A stretch of DNA of 64,000 bases, taken from contig JASDRS010000015.1 of NCBI GenBank assembly GCA_041441915.1, forward strand, positions 113,923 through 177,922, given 5' to 3'. This document shows positions 51,400 through 60,733 of the stretch, piece after piece. How positions within the stretch are numbered: the stretch's first letter is position 1; each line of letters begins with the position of its first letter. The position numbers and the translations under genes are program-made. The DNA comes from UBA10365 sp041441915 (lineage in GTDB: Bacteria > Pseudomonadota > Alphaproteobacteria > Rhodobacterales > Rhodobacteraceae). A model generated the notes under the pieces. It had not been told where the DNA came from. It ran no database searches and saw nothing but the letters and a program-made list of their open reading frames with translations.

Positions 51400-53178
51400 A
51401 TGCGAATGACAACCGAAGAAGCATTTATAAAAACACTACAAATGCATGGCATTGAACATGCTTTTGGAATTATTGGTTCGGCATTTATGCCTATTTCTGA
51501 CAATTTTCCAAAAGCTGGCATCACTTTTTGGGATTGTGCACACGAAGGGTCGGGTGGGATGATGGCCGATGGATATACTCGCGCCACAGGTAAAATTTCG
51601 ATGATGATCGCGCAAAATGGCCCTGGTATAACCAACTTTGTCACCGCCGTTAAAACAGCCTATTGGAACCACACGCCTTTATTATTGGTAACGCCGCAGG
51701 CGGCTAATAAAACCATCGGCATGGGCGGCTTTCAAGAAGTCGAACAAATGGCAGTTTTCAAAGATATGGTTGCTTACCAAGAAGAAGTACGCGACCCTTC
51801 ACGCGTGGCCGAGGTCTTGAACCGTGTTATTTTGAATGCGCGCCGCTATTCAGCACCCGCGCAAATTAATATGCCGCGCGATTACTGGACCCAAGTGATA
51901 GACATTGATCTGCCTGAGATTGTGACCTTTGAACGCCCTGAGGGCGGAGCCGATACGTTGGACCGAGCGGCGGCCCTTTTGTCATCGGCTAAGTTCCCCG
52001 TGATTTTAAATGGGGCAGGCGTGGTCATTGGTGGTGCTATTTGTGATGCGAAAGCTCTGGCTGAAAGGCTCGATGCGCCAGTTTGCGTGGGCTATCAACA
52101 TAATGACGCTTTTCCAGGGAGCCATCCTTTGTTCGTGGGGCCTTTAGGCTATAACGGATCAAAAGCGGCGATGGAGTTAATTTCTAAGGCCGATGTAGTT
52201 TTGTGCTTGGGGACCAGACTTAATCCCTTTTCAACCTTGCCAGGCTACGGACTTGATTATTGGCCCAAAGATGCAAAAATCATTCAAGTTGACATCAATC
52301 CAGATCGCATTGGCCTGACCAAAAAAGTTACAGTTGGTATCGTGGGTGATGCGCGCAAAGTGACACAAGGGATTTTGGCGCGCCTTTCCAAAACTGCAGG
52401 TGATGTGAGCCGCTCCGAACGACGCGCCATGATTAATATTGCCAAATCAACTTGGGCGCAGCAGTTGTCGTCGATGGATCACGAGGATGACGACGTTGGT
52501 ACAAGCTGGAACGAACGCGCGCGCTCGGACAAGCCTGAGTGGATGTCGCCCCGCATGGCGTGGCGCGCAATTCAATCAGCTCTGCCTAAAGAGGCTATCA
52601 TATCGTCTGATATTGGTAATAACTGCGCCATTGGCAACGCCTACCCAAGTTTTGAAGAGGGACGAAAATATCTTGCTCCTGGTCTTTTTGGCCCCTGTGG
52701 GTATGGTTTACCTTCGATCATTGGCGCTAAAATAGGCAAACCTGATGTACCAGTGGTGGGCTTTTCAGGTGACGGGGCCTTTGGTATTGCGGTAACCGAA
52801 CTCACAGCCATCGGTCGACCTGAATGGCCTGCTATCACAATGATTGTGTTTCGCAACTATCAATGGGGCGCTGAAAAACGCAACTCAACACTTTGGTATG
52901 ACGATAATTTTGTTGGCACCGAGCTTGATAACAATGTGAGCTATGCGGGCATCGCGCTGGCGTGCGGATTACAGGGTGTACAAGCTAAATCTATGGAGGA
53001 TCTGCGTGATATGCTAATCAAGGCTATCGAAGATCAGATGGTGCATGGCAAGACAACTTTGATTGAGGCCATGATCAATCAAGAATTGGGAGAACCTTTT
53101 CGCCGTGATGCCATGAAAAAACCTGTGGCTGTTGCAGGAATTTCTGTGGCTGATATGCGCGTGCAGATTGTTGAGTGA
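51400..53178 (+). CDS. xsc: Sulfoacetaldehyde acetyltransferase
   Basis: Xsc is a ThDP enzyme that converts sulfoacetaldehyde and phosphate to acetyl phosphate and sulfite, the C-S bond-cleaving step. The product is 592 residues, matching the family. Motifs are EHAFGIIGSAFMPISDNFP, the catalytic glutamate in WDCAHEGSGGMMADGYTR, QNGPGITNFVTAV and the ThDP motif GDGAFGIAVTELT with NYQWGAEK. Start: ATG at 51400 with GGAG six bases upstream; the in-frame TTG at 51388 is rejected. The stop overlaps the TauE-like gene. Confidence 0.96.
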   Translation: MRMTTEEAFIKTLQMHGIEHAFGIIGSAFMPISDNFPKAGITFWDCAHEGSGGMMADGYTRATGKISMMIAQNGPGITNFVTAVKTAYWNHTPLLLVTPQAANKTIGMGGFQEVEQMAVFKDMVAYQEEVRDPSRVAEVLNRVILNARRYSAPAQINMPRDYWTQVIDIDLPEIVTFERPEGGADTLDRAAALLSSAKFPVILNGAGVVIGGAICDAKALAERLDAPVCVGYQHNDAFPGSHPLFVGPLGYNGSKAAMELISKADVVLCLGTRLNPFSTLPGYGLDYWPKDAKIIQVDINPDRIGLTKKVTVGIVGDARKVTQGILARLSKTAGDVSRSERRAMINIAKSTWAQQLSSMDHEDDDVGTSWNERARSDKPEWMSPRMAWRAIQSALPKEAIISSDIGNNCAIGNAYPSFEEGRKYLAPGLFGPCGYGLPSIIGAKIGKPDVPVVGFSGDGAFGIAVTELTAIGRPEWPAITMIVFRNYQWGAEKRNSTLWYDDNFVGTELDNNVSYAGIALACGLQGVQAKSMEDLRDMLIKAIEDQMVHGKTTLIEAMINQELGEPFRRDAMKKPVAVAGISVADMRVQIVE

Positions 53179-53924
53179 TGGTTCCTTTTGACCTGAGCTA
53201 TGGCGCAATGGTCTATATGGCCATTGCTGTACTTGCTTCAGGCTATGTCCGAGGTTATTCGGGATTTGGCTTTGCTGCTTTGGTCATCTCATCGGCTAGC
53301 CTGATCACAAATCCTTTGCATTTTGTGCCCGTTGTGGTCTTGGCTGACTTCTTTTTAACCGGTCAGCAAATAAGCTCGATCCGTGCAAAGGTCGAATGGG
53401 CTAGGGTGGCACCTTTAGCGGGGGGTGCCCTTTTTGGGGTTCCGCTAGGTGTCTTTGCGATGGCTCATCTGGGCATTGATGCTGGCCGAGCAATCATATC
53501 TATCTTTGTACTTGTGATGTGTGGGTTTTTGCTGCGTGGCTTTAAATTTAAAGCCCGTGTAGGGCCTTTAATACATTCGTTAGTTGGCATTTTTTCAGGT
53601 TTGGCTAATGGTGCAGCCGTAGGTGGCTTGCCAGTTGCCGTGTTCTTTGCCAGCCAAACCATTTCGGCCTCCGTTTTTCGCGCCTCGATGATTGTTTATT
53701 TTACGTTGCTAGGTATTTGGACATTGCCGTCTATGGTTTTTGCAGGAGTAATCAAGGTTGAGACTTTTTGGGCGACCTTACTGTTGCTACCCTTTATGAT
53801 GTTAGGAGTTTGGCTCGGTGGAAGGCAGTTTATTTATGCTGAACCGGCCAACTTTCGTCGTTTCGCAATTTACCTACTAGGGTTTCTTTCTGTACTTGGA
53901 TTGTTGAAACCGGTGCTACAATAA
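53178..53924 (+). CDS. TauE/SafE-family sulfite exporter
   Basis: The product is 248 residues with about eight hydrophobic helices, in two halves typical of the TauE/SafE family, including GYVRGYSGFGFAALV in the first half and SLVGIFSGLANGAAVGGLP in the second. In taurine operons such exporters are thought to expel sulfite made by Xsc. The start ATG at 53178 overlaps the xsc stop (TGATG) and the end overlaps the pta start by one base, so it is part of one transcript. Sulfite specificity rests on context. Confidence 0.85.
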   Translation: MVPFDLSYGAMVYMAIAVLASGYVRGYSGFGFAALVISSASLITNPLHFVPVVVLADFFLTGQQISSIRAKVEWARVAPLAGGALFGVPLGVFAMAHLGIDAGRAIISIFVLVMCGFLLRGFKFKARVGPLIHSLVGIFSGLANGAAVGGLPVAVFFASQTISASVFRASMIVYFTLLGIWTLPSMVFAGVIKVETFWATLLLLPFMMLGVWLGGRQFIYAEPANFRRFAIYLLGFLSVLGLLKPVLQ

Positions 53925-54937
53925 TGGTAAATCAAGGGGTTCCACGGCGCTCTGTTGTCTTGGCTGAAGGGCATGATCCACGTGCGGTGTACGCGGCATA
54001 TGAAGCGCAACGCCAAGGCGTTGCGCAGATGATTCTTCTTGGGCCCAAAGATGCTTTGTGCGCCGAAGTGCAAGCTCAGGGCGCCTCAGGGCAGGGGCTT
54101 TTGACGCTGGATCCTGAAGGCCATGCCGAGCAGCATTATTTTGCACAAACGCTGCAGGCTCTGCCCCGCTACCGCGCGCTCAGCCTAGATGCCGCAACCT
54201 TAAAAGTGCAAGAGCCTCTCAATTGCGCCGCATTGTTGGTACATTTGGGTCTGGCGCATGGAAGTCTTGGGGGGGTATTGGCCACCACAGCGGCCACTAT
54301 TCGCGCGGCGCTGCATATCATTGGCACTAGCGCAGATACGTCGTTGGTATCCAGTTTTTTTCTAATGCGTATGCCTGCCATCGGTTCCAGGCTTGCCCGT
54401 GTTTTGGCCTTTGGTGATTGTGCGCTTAGTGTTGATCCCAATGCCGAAGAGTTGGCTGCAATTGCTGTCGCAACTGCGCACTCCTTCACGCAGGCTACAA
54501 ATGAAATGGCAAGGGTAGCGCTTTTGTCGTACTCGACGTTAGGCTCTGGCCTCGGGGCGTCGGTTAACAAGGTGCGCAGTGCGACTGAGCTTGCGCGGGT
54601 AATGGCCCCCGATCTTATGATTGATGGAGAATTGCAATTTGATGCTGCTTTTCTGCCAGAGGTTGCTGCGCATAAGGGTGTAAATTCGTCTGTTGCTGGG
54701 CGCGCTAATGTCTTTATTTTTCCAAATTTAGACGCCGGAAATATTGGCTATAAAATAGCTCAACGCCTTGGTGGCGGTCAGGCGGTTGGTCCTATTTTGC
54801 AAGGGCTACTTAAACCAGCAAATGATTTATCGCGAGGATGTAGTGCTGATGATATTTTTGAGATGATCAAAATTACCGCTGCCCAAGCCCAGGCCCAAGC
54901 GCCCATTATCCACGCTCCCGTATTTGAAAAATTGTGA
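53924..54937 (+). CDS. pta: Phosphate acetyltransferase
   Basis: Pta converts acetyl phosphate from Xsc to acetyl-CoA, bringing the taurine carbon into central metabolism. The product is 337 residues, the single-domain catalytic form without the N-terminal regulatory domains of E. coli Pta. Conserved pieces are VVLAEGHDPR, LAHGSLGGVLATTAATIRAALHIIG (substrate loop), LGSGLGASVNKVRSA, and DGELQFDAAFLPEVAAHKG with IFPNLDAGNIGYKIAQRLGG. It overlaps the exporter gene and soeA. No ackA accompanies it. Confidence 0.93.
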   Translation: MVNQGVPRRSVVLAEGHDPRAVYAAYEAQRQGVAQMILLGPKDALCAEVQAQGASGQGLLTLDPEGHAEQHYFAQTLQALPRYRALSLDAATLKVQEPLNCAALLVHLGLAHGSLGGVLATTAATIRAALHIIGTSADTSLVSSFFLMRMPAIGSRLARVLAFGDCALSVDPNAEELAAIAVATAHSFTQATNEMARVALLSYSTLGSGLGASVNKVRSATELARVMAPDLMIDGELQFDAAFLPEVAAHKGVNSSVAGRANVFIFPNLDAGNIGYKIAQRLGGGQAVGPILQGLLKPANDLSRGCSADDIFEMIKITAAQAQAQAPIIHAPVFEKL

Positions 54938-54942
54938 AAGAA

Positions 54943-57738
54943 ATGACCATGTCACAGCCCCAGGTTAACAAATCACCCAAAGTGTCTGATCAGGTACGCA
55001 AAACTACTTGCTATATGTGTGCCTGCCGGTGTGGAATTAATGTGCATCTGACCTCGGGGAAGGTGACTTATATTGAGGGTAACCGCGATCATCCAGTCAA
55101 TAAGGGTGTTTTGTGCGGCAAGGGGGCGGCAGGCATTCGCCAGATCTATTCTCCCTCACGCCTGACGGCGCCGATGCGCCGCGTGGGACCGCGTGGATCT
55201 GGTGCTTTTGAAGTAATCACCTGGGATGAAGCCTTGCAAACTGCCACTGACTGGATGCAGCCTTTGCGAGATACAGCACCAGAAAAACTGGCGTTTTTTA
55301 CGGGGCGAGATCAAAGCCAAAGCCTAACATCTTACTGGGCGCAGGGTTTTGGTACGCCAAATTATGCTGCCCACGGTGGTTTTTGCTCGGTCAATATGGC
55401 TGCAGCGGGGATCTATACGATTGGTGGCGCTTTTTGGGAGTTTGGTCAGCCTGATTGGGAGCATGCCAAGCTTTTCGTGATGTTTGGGGTGGCCGAAGAT
55501 CATGACAGTAATCCTCTAAAAATCGGCCTTGGCAAGCTTAAGGCGCGCGGGGCCAAAGTCATTGCGATTAATCCAATTCGTACTGGCTATAATGCGGTTG
55601 CCGACGAATGGTTTGGCGTTACACCAGGTTCTGATGGTTTGTTGATTATGGCGCTTATTCATTGCTTGCTTGAATCAGGGCAAATAGATCTTGACTATCT
55701 AGCTCAGTTTTCGAATGCGCCATATTTACTTAATGGCGCCGAAGGGGCTGAAAAGGGCCTGTTTTTGCGCGATGATCAGGGAAAACCCTTGGTGATTGAC
55801 GCCAATACCGGCTTACCAGTGGCCTTTGATTCCCAAGGAGTCAGCCCTGATCTTGGTGGAAAATTAAACGGCGCGCGCACAGTCTTTCAACACATGGCTG
55901 AACGTTATTTGGGGGTGACTTACGCGCCAGAAGTTATTGCGGCGCGTGTTGGCATTGATGCTACCCGCATTCGTGAGCTAGCGGCTCAATTGGCTCATGC
56001 TGCCTTTGACGAACCTGTCGTCATCGATCAGCCATGGACGGATTTTCGCGGTAAGGCCCACGCCCAAATGATTGGTCGCCCGATCAGCTTTCACGCCATG
56101 CGTGGCATTTCCGCCCATTCTAATGGCTTTCAAACCGCGCGGGCTTTGCATATTTTGCAAATTCTACTTGGGGCTGTGGAAACGCCCGGCAGCTATCGTC
56201 TAAAGGCCCCCTATCCCAAACCTGTTGCGGCTCATCCTAAACCGCATTTTACTGCTCGCCCGGGCCAGGCACTTGACGGGCCGCATTTGGGCTACGTGCG
56301 TCACCCCAAAGATCTAGCGCTTTTGCCAAATGGTCAGCCCGCACGCATAGATAAAGGCTTTTCATGGGAAAATCCATTTTCTGCCCATGGGTTGATGCAT
56401 ATGCTTATTCCCAATGCCCATGCCGCCGACCCCTATAAGATTGACACCATGTTTCTTTATATGGCTAATATGTCGTGGAATTCTTCGATGAACAGCGCGT
56501 CCGTGATGGAGATGCTGACAGACAAAGAAGAAAATGGCGATTATAAAATTAAAAATATCATTTATTCAGATGCCTACGCGTCAGAAATGGTGGCCTATGC
56601 TGATTTAATTTTGCCTGACACCACCTATCTTGAGCGTCATGACTGTATCAGCTTGCTGGATCGACCTATTTCAGAGCCTGATGCTGCGGGCGATTCCATT
56701 CGTTGGCCAGTGATTGACGCTGACCGCAATGTGCGGCCCTTTCAATCGGTGCTCATCGATCTTGCCGTGCGGATGAAATTGCCAGGCTTTGTGAATGACG
56801 TGGGCGAGGCGCTTTATCAAGACTATGCCGATTACATTGTAAAGCACCAAAGGCGCCCAGGTGTAGGTCCTTTGATCGGGCACCGTGGCCCATTGGGTGC
56901 GGAGGAAGGGCGCGGTGAACCGAATCCAGCACAGCTTGACCGCTATATCGAAGGGGGTGGTTTTTATCAGGCCCATGTGCCTGAAGGGGCACGCTATTTT
57001 AAACCTTGGAATAAGGAATATCAAGATTGGGCAGTGAAAATTGGGCTTTATGATAAACCACAACCATATGTTTTTAATATTTATTCTGAAGAAATGCGCC
57101 AGTTTCAATTGGCGGCCGATGGCTTTGGTGAACATCTGCCACCCGAACATCTACGCTCGCAGGTTGCGGAAAAAATGGATCCCTTACCAATCTATTATAC
57201 GCCTTTTAATGACGTTGTGGGCTCTTCCTATCCGCTGCATGCGCTGACCCAGCGACCTATGGCAATGTATCATTCATGGGGTTCTCAAAACAGTTGGCTG
57301 CGTCAGATTCACGGGCATAATCCCCTGTATGTTTCGTGCAAAGTTTGGTTAGAGCATGGGTTTCGAGATGGTGATTGGGCCAAACTTTCCTCGCCTAATG
57401 GGGCAATCACGGTGCCAGTGGCTCTGATGGCTGCTCTGAACGATCACACGGTTTGGACATGGAACGCGATTGGTAAACGTAAAGGGGCTTGGGGGCTTGA
57501 TCCCAAGGCCCCCGAAGTTACGCGTGGCTTTTTGCTCAATCACTTGATCTCAGAACTTTTACCCGAAAAAGGTGACGGCCTGCGCTATACTAATTCTGAC
57601 CCTATAACAGGGCAGGCAGCGTGGTTTGACCTGCGGGTTAAGATTGAAAGAATTACTTCTCCTTTGGTTGCTAAAATGGGGCAAAGTAAGCCTGATTTTG
57701 TAGCCTTGGCAGATCCTTATTCCATGGGGGCCAAATGA
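54943..57738 (+). CDS. soeA: Sulfite dehydrogenase (quinone) molybdopterin subunit SoeA
   Basis: SoeA holds bis-MGD molybdenum and oxidises sulfite to sulfate on the cytoplasmic face of the inner membrane. The product is 931 residues. An N-terminal [4Fe-4S] site is formed by Cys23, Cys26, Cys30 and Cys58 (CYMCACRC ... GVLCGKG). There is no Tat signal, as expected for a cytoplasmic enzyme. DMSO-reductase-family domains follow, with cofactor motifs such as HDSNPLKIGLGKLKARGAKV and the YLERHDC region. Genes soeB and soeC follow directly, overlapping. Other CISM-family substrates (thiosulfate, polysulfide) remain formally possible, but location downstream of xsc argues for sulfite. The alternative GTG at 54934 overlaps the pta stop. 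Confidence 0.87.
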   Translation: MTMSQPQVNKSPKVSDQVRKTTCYMCACRCGINVHLTSGKVTYIEGNRDHPVNKGVLCGKGAAGIRQIYSPSRLTAPMRRVGPRGSGAFEVITWDEALQTATDWMQPLRDTAPEKLAFFTGRDQSQSLTSYWAQGFGTPNYAAHGGFCSVNMAAAGIYTIGGAFWEFGQPDWEHAKLFVMFGVAEDHDSNPLKIGLGKLKARGAKVIAINPIRTGYNAVADEWFGVTPGSDGLLIMALIHCLLESGQIDLDYLAQFSNAPYLLNGAEGAEKGLFLRDDQGKPLVIDANTGLPVAFDSQGVSPDLGGKLNGARTVFQHMAERYLGVTYAPEVIAARVGIDATRIRELAAQLAHAAFDEPVVIDQPWTDFRGKAHAQMIGRPISFHAMRGISAHSNGFQTARALHILQILLGAVETPGSYRLKAPYPKPVAAHPKPHFTARPGQALDGPHLGYVRHPKDLALLPNGQPARIDKGFSWENPFSAHGLMHMLIPNAHAADPYKIDTMFLYMANMSWNSSMNSASVMEMLTDKEENGDYKIKNIIYSDAYASEMVAYADLILPDTTYLERHDCISLLDRPISEPDAAGDSIRWPVIDADRNVRPFQSVLIDLAVRMKLPGFVNDVGEALYQDYADYIVKHQRRPGVGPLIGHRGPLGAEEGRGEPNPAQLDRYIEGGGFYQAHVPEGARYFKPWNKEYQDWAVKIGLYDKPQPYVFNIYSEEMRQFQLAADGFGEHLPPEHLRSQVAEKMDPLPIYYTPFNDVVGSSYPLHALTQRPMAMYHSWGSQNSWLRQIHGHNPLYVSCKVWLEHGFRDGDWAKLSSPNGAITVPVALMAALNDHTVWTWNAIGKRKGAWGLDPKAPEVTRGFLLNHLISELLPEKGDGLRYTNSDPITGQAAWFDLRVKIERITSPLVAKMGQSKPDFVALADPYSMGAK

Positions 57739-58484
57739 CTTGCTTACCAAGTTTAACTGACAAAAAACTGGGACTGGTAATTGATCTTGATACATGCGTG
57801 GGATGCCAGGCCTGTGTTACCGCCTGTAAAGGTTGGAATGATCAAGGCTACGGCTCTCCGCTCTCTGATCAACAGGCCTATGGCGAAAACCCAAGCGGTG
57901 TGTTTCTAAACCGTGTTCATAGTTATGAGGCCCAACCACATGATGCGCCTGCACAAATGATTAACTTTCCCCGTTCTTGCTTGCATTGCGACGATGCCCC
58001 CTGCGTCACAGTGTGCCCCACGGGGGCCAGCTATAAGCGGGTTGAAGATGGTATTGTCTTAGTGAATGAAGATGCCTGTATTGGATGCGGCCTTTGCGCT
58101 TGGGCTTGCCCCTATGGAGCGCGCGAGATGGACGCCGACGCTGGAGTTATGAAAAAATGTACCCTTTGCGTTGACCGCATTTACAATGAAAATCTTCCTG
58201 AAGAAGACCGTGAGCCAGCCTGTGTGCGCACTTGCCCAACGGGCGCGCGTCATTTTGGTGACTTGAGTGACCCAAATTCCGATGTCAGTAAATTGGTAGC
58301 TGCGCGTAGTGGGTATGATCTGATGCCCGACATGGGCACACAGCCCACAAATAAATATCTACCGCCTCGGTTGAAAGATCGTGACAGTGCGCGACCAGAC
58401 CAAGCGTCACTTTTGGCACCACTTTTGGATATTCAAGCAAAGGGTTTTGCTGGATGGCTTGATCGTATTTTGGAAAAAATATAA
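57735..58484 (+). CDS. soeB: Sulfite dehydrogenase iron-sulfur subunit SoeB
   Basis: SoeB relays electrons from SoeA to the membrane subunit through four [4Fe-4S] clusters. The product is 249 residues of the DmsB/PhsB type. Four cysteine groups are visible: CVGCQACVTAC (about residue 21), CLHCDDAPCVTVCP (about 83), CIGCGLCAWACP (about 115) and CTLCVDR with CVRTCPTG (about 142-165). It overlaps soeA by four bases (ATGA) and soeC by one. It has no signal sequence and is probably cytoplasmic. Confidence 0.9.
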   Translation: MTCLPSLTDKKLGLVIDLDTCVGCQACVTACKGWNDQGYGSPLSDQQAYGENPSGVFLNRVHSYEAQPHDAPAQMINFPRSCLHCDDAPCVTVCPTGASYKRVEDGIVLVNEDACIGCGLCAWACPYGAREMDADAGVMKKCTLCVDRIYNENLPEEDREPACVRTCPTGARHFGDLSDPNSDVSKLVAARSGYDLMPDMGTQPTNKYLPPRLKDRDSARPDQASLLAPLLDIQAKGFAGWLDRILEKI

Positions 58485-59359
58485 TGAATCCAGCAGCATC
58501 TGTAATTTTTTTCACAGTATTTTCTGGCTTGGGATTTGGTCTTTTGGCGCTCTTAGGTTTGGGATTCGCGCGAACTCACGGCTTGCAGGCTTTTGGATAT
58601 TGGGCTCTGGCCTATGGGTTTGCGGTGGTAGGGCTTTTGGCGTCGACCGCACATTTGGGTAATCCGCAGCGGGCGTGGCGGGCCTTAAGCCAATGGAAAA
58701 GTAGCTGGCTGTCGCGTGAGGGCATTTGTGCGGTGGCAACCTTGTTGGTTTTGGCCCCTGTGGCCTTGAGTGATATGTTAGGCCTTTTGACCCCGCACTT
58801 TTTAGGGCTGTTGGGAGCGGCGTTGGCGGTGGGCACAGTTTTAACTACCGCGATGATCTATGCCCAACTTAAAACGGTACCGCGCTGGAATCATGTGGGC
58901 GTGCCCGTAAGTTTTTTTAATTTTATGCTGACCGGGGGGCTTTTGGTTTTTGGTGCCGCGTCATTTGCGCTGATGGCTTTGGGTCTGTTGGCTGTGGTTT
59001 TGATTTGGGGTTTTTGGTTTGGTGATAAGCAGTTTCCAGCCCGCGCACAAAGCATTGCTACGGCCACAGGTCTAGGCCAAATGGGCGATTTGCGCCTGTT
59101 TGAAGCCGGCCATACGGCGGAAAACTATCTCATGCGAGAAATGATCTATGTGGTTGGGCGCAAACATAGCGCCAAACTGCGGGTTTTAGCTGTGTTTTTT
59201 TCTTGTGTTATCCCTGCACTATTTCTGTACCTGATAGCCGATGGACTGGTGCTGCGCGGGGTGGCGTTGGGGGCGCATCTTATAGGCGTTTTTGTGGCGC
59301 GATGGTTGTTTTTTGCAGAAGCTGAACATGTGGTTGGACTTTACTACGATAAGCGGTGA
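58484..59359 (+). CDS. soeC: Sulfite dehydrogenase membrane anchor SoeC
   Basis: SoeC is a DmsC-family integral membrane protein that anchors SoeAB and passes electrons to quinone. The product is 291 residues with about eight hydrophobic helices. The N-terminal SVIFFTVFSGLGFGLLAL and the loop STAHLGNPQRAWRALSQWKSSWLSREG, a DmsC signature, are clear. It is the last gene of the tauR-xsc-tauE-pta-soeABC run and is followed by tgt after 61 bp. Confidence 0.87.
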   Translation: MNPAASVIFFTVFSGLGFGLLALLGLGFARTHGLQAFGYWALAYGFAVVGLLASTAHLGNPQRAWRALSQWKSSWLSREGICAVATLLVLAPVALSDMLGLLTPHFLGLLGAALAVGTVLTTAMIYAQLKTVPRWNHVGVPVSFFNFMLTGGLLVFGAASFALMALGLLAVVLIWGFWFGDKQFPARAQSIATATGLGQMGDLRLFEAGHTAENYLMREMIYVVGRKHSAKLRVLAVFFSCVIPALFLYLIADGLVLRGVALGAHLIGVFVARWLFFAEAEHVVGLYYDKR

Positions 59360-59420
59360 AGAAAAAAGTCTCCTTGTGATTTTTAGCTATTTGTAAGATT
59401 AAGCGCGAAAAGAGGCTTAG

Positions 59421-60551
59421 ATGACACAGAGTTTTTCCTTTACCCTAACCGGCACAGATAGCGGTGCGCGCACGGGTGTCATTTCAACTCCGCGCGGTGA
59501 CATTCGCACACCTGCCTTCATGCCGGTGGGGACAGCGGCTACTGTAAAAGCAATGCTACCAGAAAATGTGCGTGCCACGGGTGCCGATATTTTGCTAGGT
59601 AATACCTATCACCTGATGCTGCGCCCGACTGCGGAACGGATTGCCGCTTTGGGTGGTTTGCACCAGTTCATGAATTGGCAGCGCCCAATCCTAACCGATT
59701 CTGGTGGCTTCCAAGTTATGAGCCTCAATGCCTTACGCAAAATATCGGAGGAGGGTGTTAATTTTAAATCCCATATTGATGGCTCCAGTCATTTTCTAAG
59801 TCCTGAACGCTCAATGGAAATTCAAATGCTTTTGGGGTCAGACATTGTGATGTGTTTTGACGAATGCACGCCCTTTCCCGCTGATGAAAAAACTGCGCGT
59901 GCATCAATGGATCTTTCGATGCGGTGGGCTGCTCGTTCCCGCGCAGCCTTTGGCTCCCGGCCCGGATATGCTCTTTTTGGCATACAACAAGGTTCGATCT
60001 ATGCTGATCAGCGCATGGAATCGGCGCAAAAACTTATCGAGATCGGCTTTGACGGATATGCTTTTGGGGGCCTTGCAGTGGGTGAGGGTCAAGAGATGAT
60101 GTTTGACGTACTCGATCAAGCCCCCGACATGCTTCCCAAAGACAAGCCGCGCTATTTGATGGGGGTTGGCAAGCCCGACGATATAGTTGGGGCGGTCGAG
60201 CGTGGTATAGATATGATGGACTGCGTGCTTCCATCGCGTTCGGGTCGCACGGGGCAGGTATTTACCCGTTTTGGTGTTGTTAATATCAAAAATGCGCGCC
60301 ATATGGATGATCCGCGCCCGTTGGATGAAAATTGTTCGTGCCCTACTTGTCAAAACTACTCACGCGCCTATCTGCACCATGTATTTAAGTCGCAAGAGAT
60401 TATTTCATCGATGTTGCTGACATGGCATAATTTAAATTATTATCAAGAATTGATGCAGGGCCTGCGGAATTCTATTGAAGCAAAAGCCTTGGCGCCCTTT
60501 GTGGCAGGGTTCCACGCCGCCCGTGAAGTGGGCGATATTGAACCGTTTTAA
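59421..60551 (+). CDS. tgt: Queuine tRNA-ribosyltransferase
   Basis: Tgt swaps guanine 34 for a queuosine precursor in tRNAs with GUN anticodons (Asp, Asn, His, Tyr). The product is 376 residues, the normal length. The nucleophile/acid aspartates lie in ILTDSGGFQVMSL and in the LPSRSGRTGQ region (DCVLPSRSGR); the zinc site is CSCPTCQNYSRAYLHH near the C-terminus. An AGAGG-type ribosome site precedes ATG 59421. Its substrate tRNA-Asp(GUC) starts 3.4 kb downstream. Confidence 0.97.
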   Translation: MTQSFSFTLTGTDSGARTGVISTPRGDIRTPAFMPVGTAATVKAMLPENVRATGADILLGNTYHLMLRPTAERIAALGGLHQFMNWQRPILTDSGGFQVMSLNALRKISEEGVNFKSHIDGSSHFLSPERSMEIQMLLGSDIVMCFDECTPFPADEKTARASMDLSMRWAARSRAAFGSRPGYALFGIQQGSIYADQRMESAQKLIEIGFDGYAFGGLAVGEGQEMMFDVLDQAPDMLPKDKPRYLMGVGKPDDIVGAVERGIDMMDCVLPSRSGRTGQVFTRFGVVNIKNARHMDDPRPLDENCSCPTCQNYSRAYLHHVFKSQEIISSMLLTWHNLNYYQELMQGLRNSIEAKALAPFVAGFHAAREVGDIEPF

Positions 60552-60642
60552 CCAAGCCCTTAGGGTATGTGATTCATCTGGAAATTGTCTTTAAATCGCC
60601 CTTGTAGCACCAAAAAAAGGCAGGAATTTTGCTCCCAAACCG

Positions 60643-60671
60643 GTTGACATATGCTGGTGCCAACCCCACCT
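60643..60671 (+). promoter_or_regulatory. Heat-shock (sigma-32) promoter of lon
   Basis: GTTGACA, 14 bp, then CCCCACCT closely matches the RpoH consensus CTTGAAA-N14-CCCCATNT (5 of 7 at the -35, and 6 of 7 defined bases at the -10). It ends 62 bp before the lon start in a 182-bp spacer. Confidence 0.72.
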
Positions 60672-60733
60672 AAAAGGCTCGGTAGAGTTATACCACCATC
60701 TGGGCCTATGTTTTGTCATCGAAAGGAAATTAA

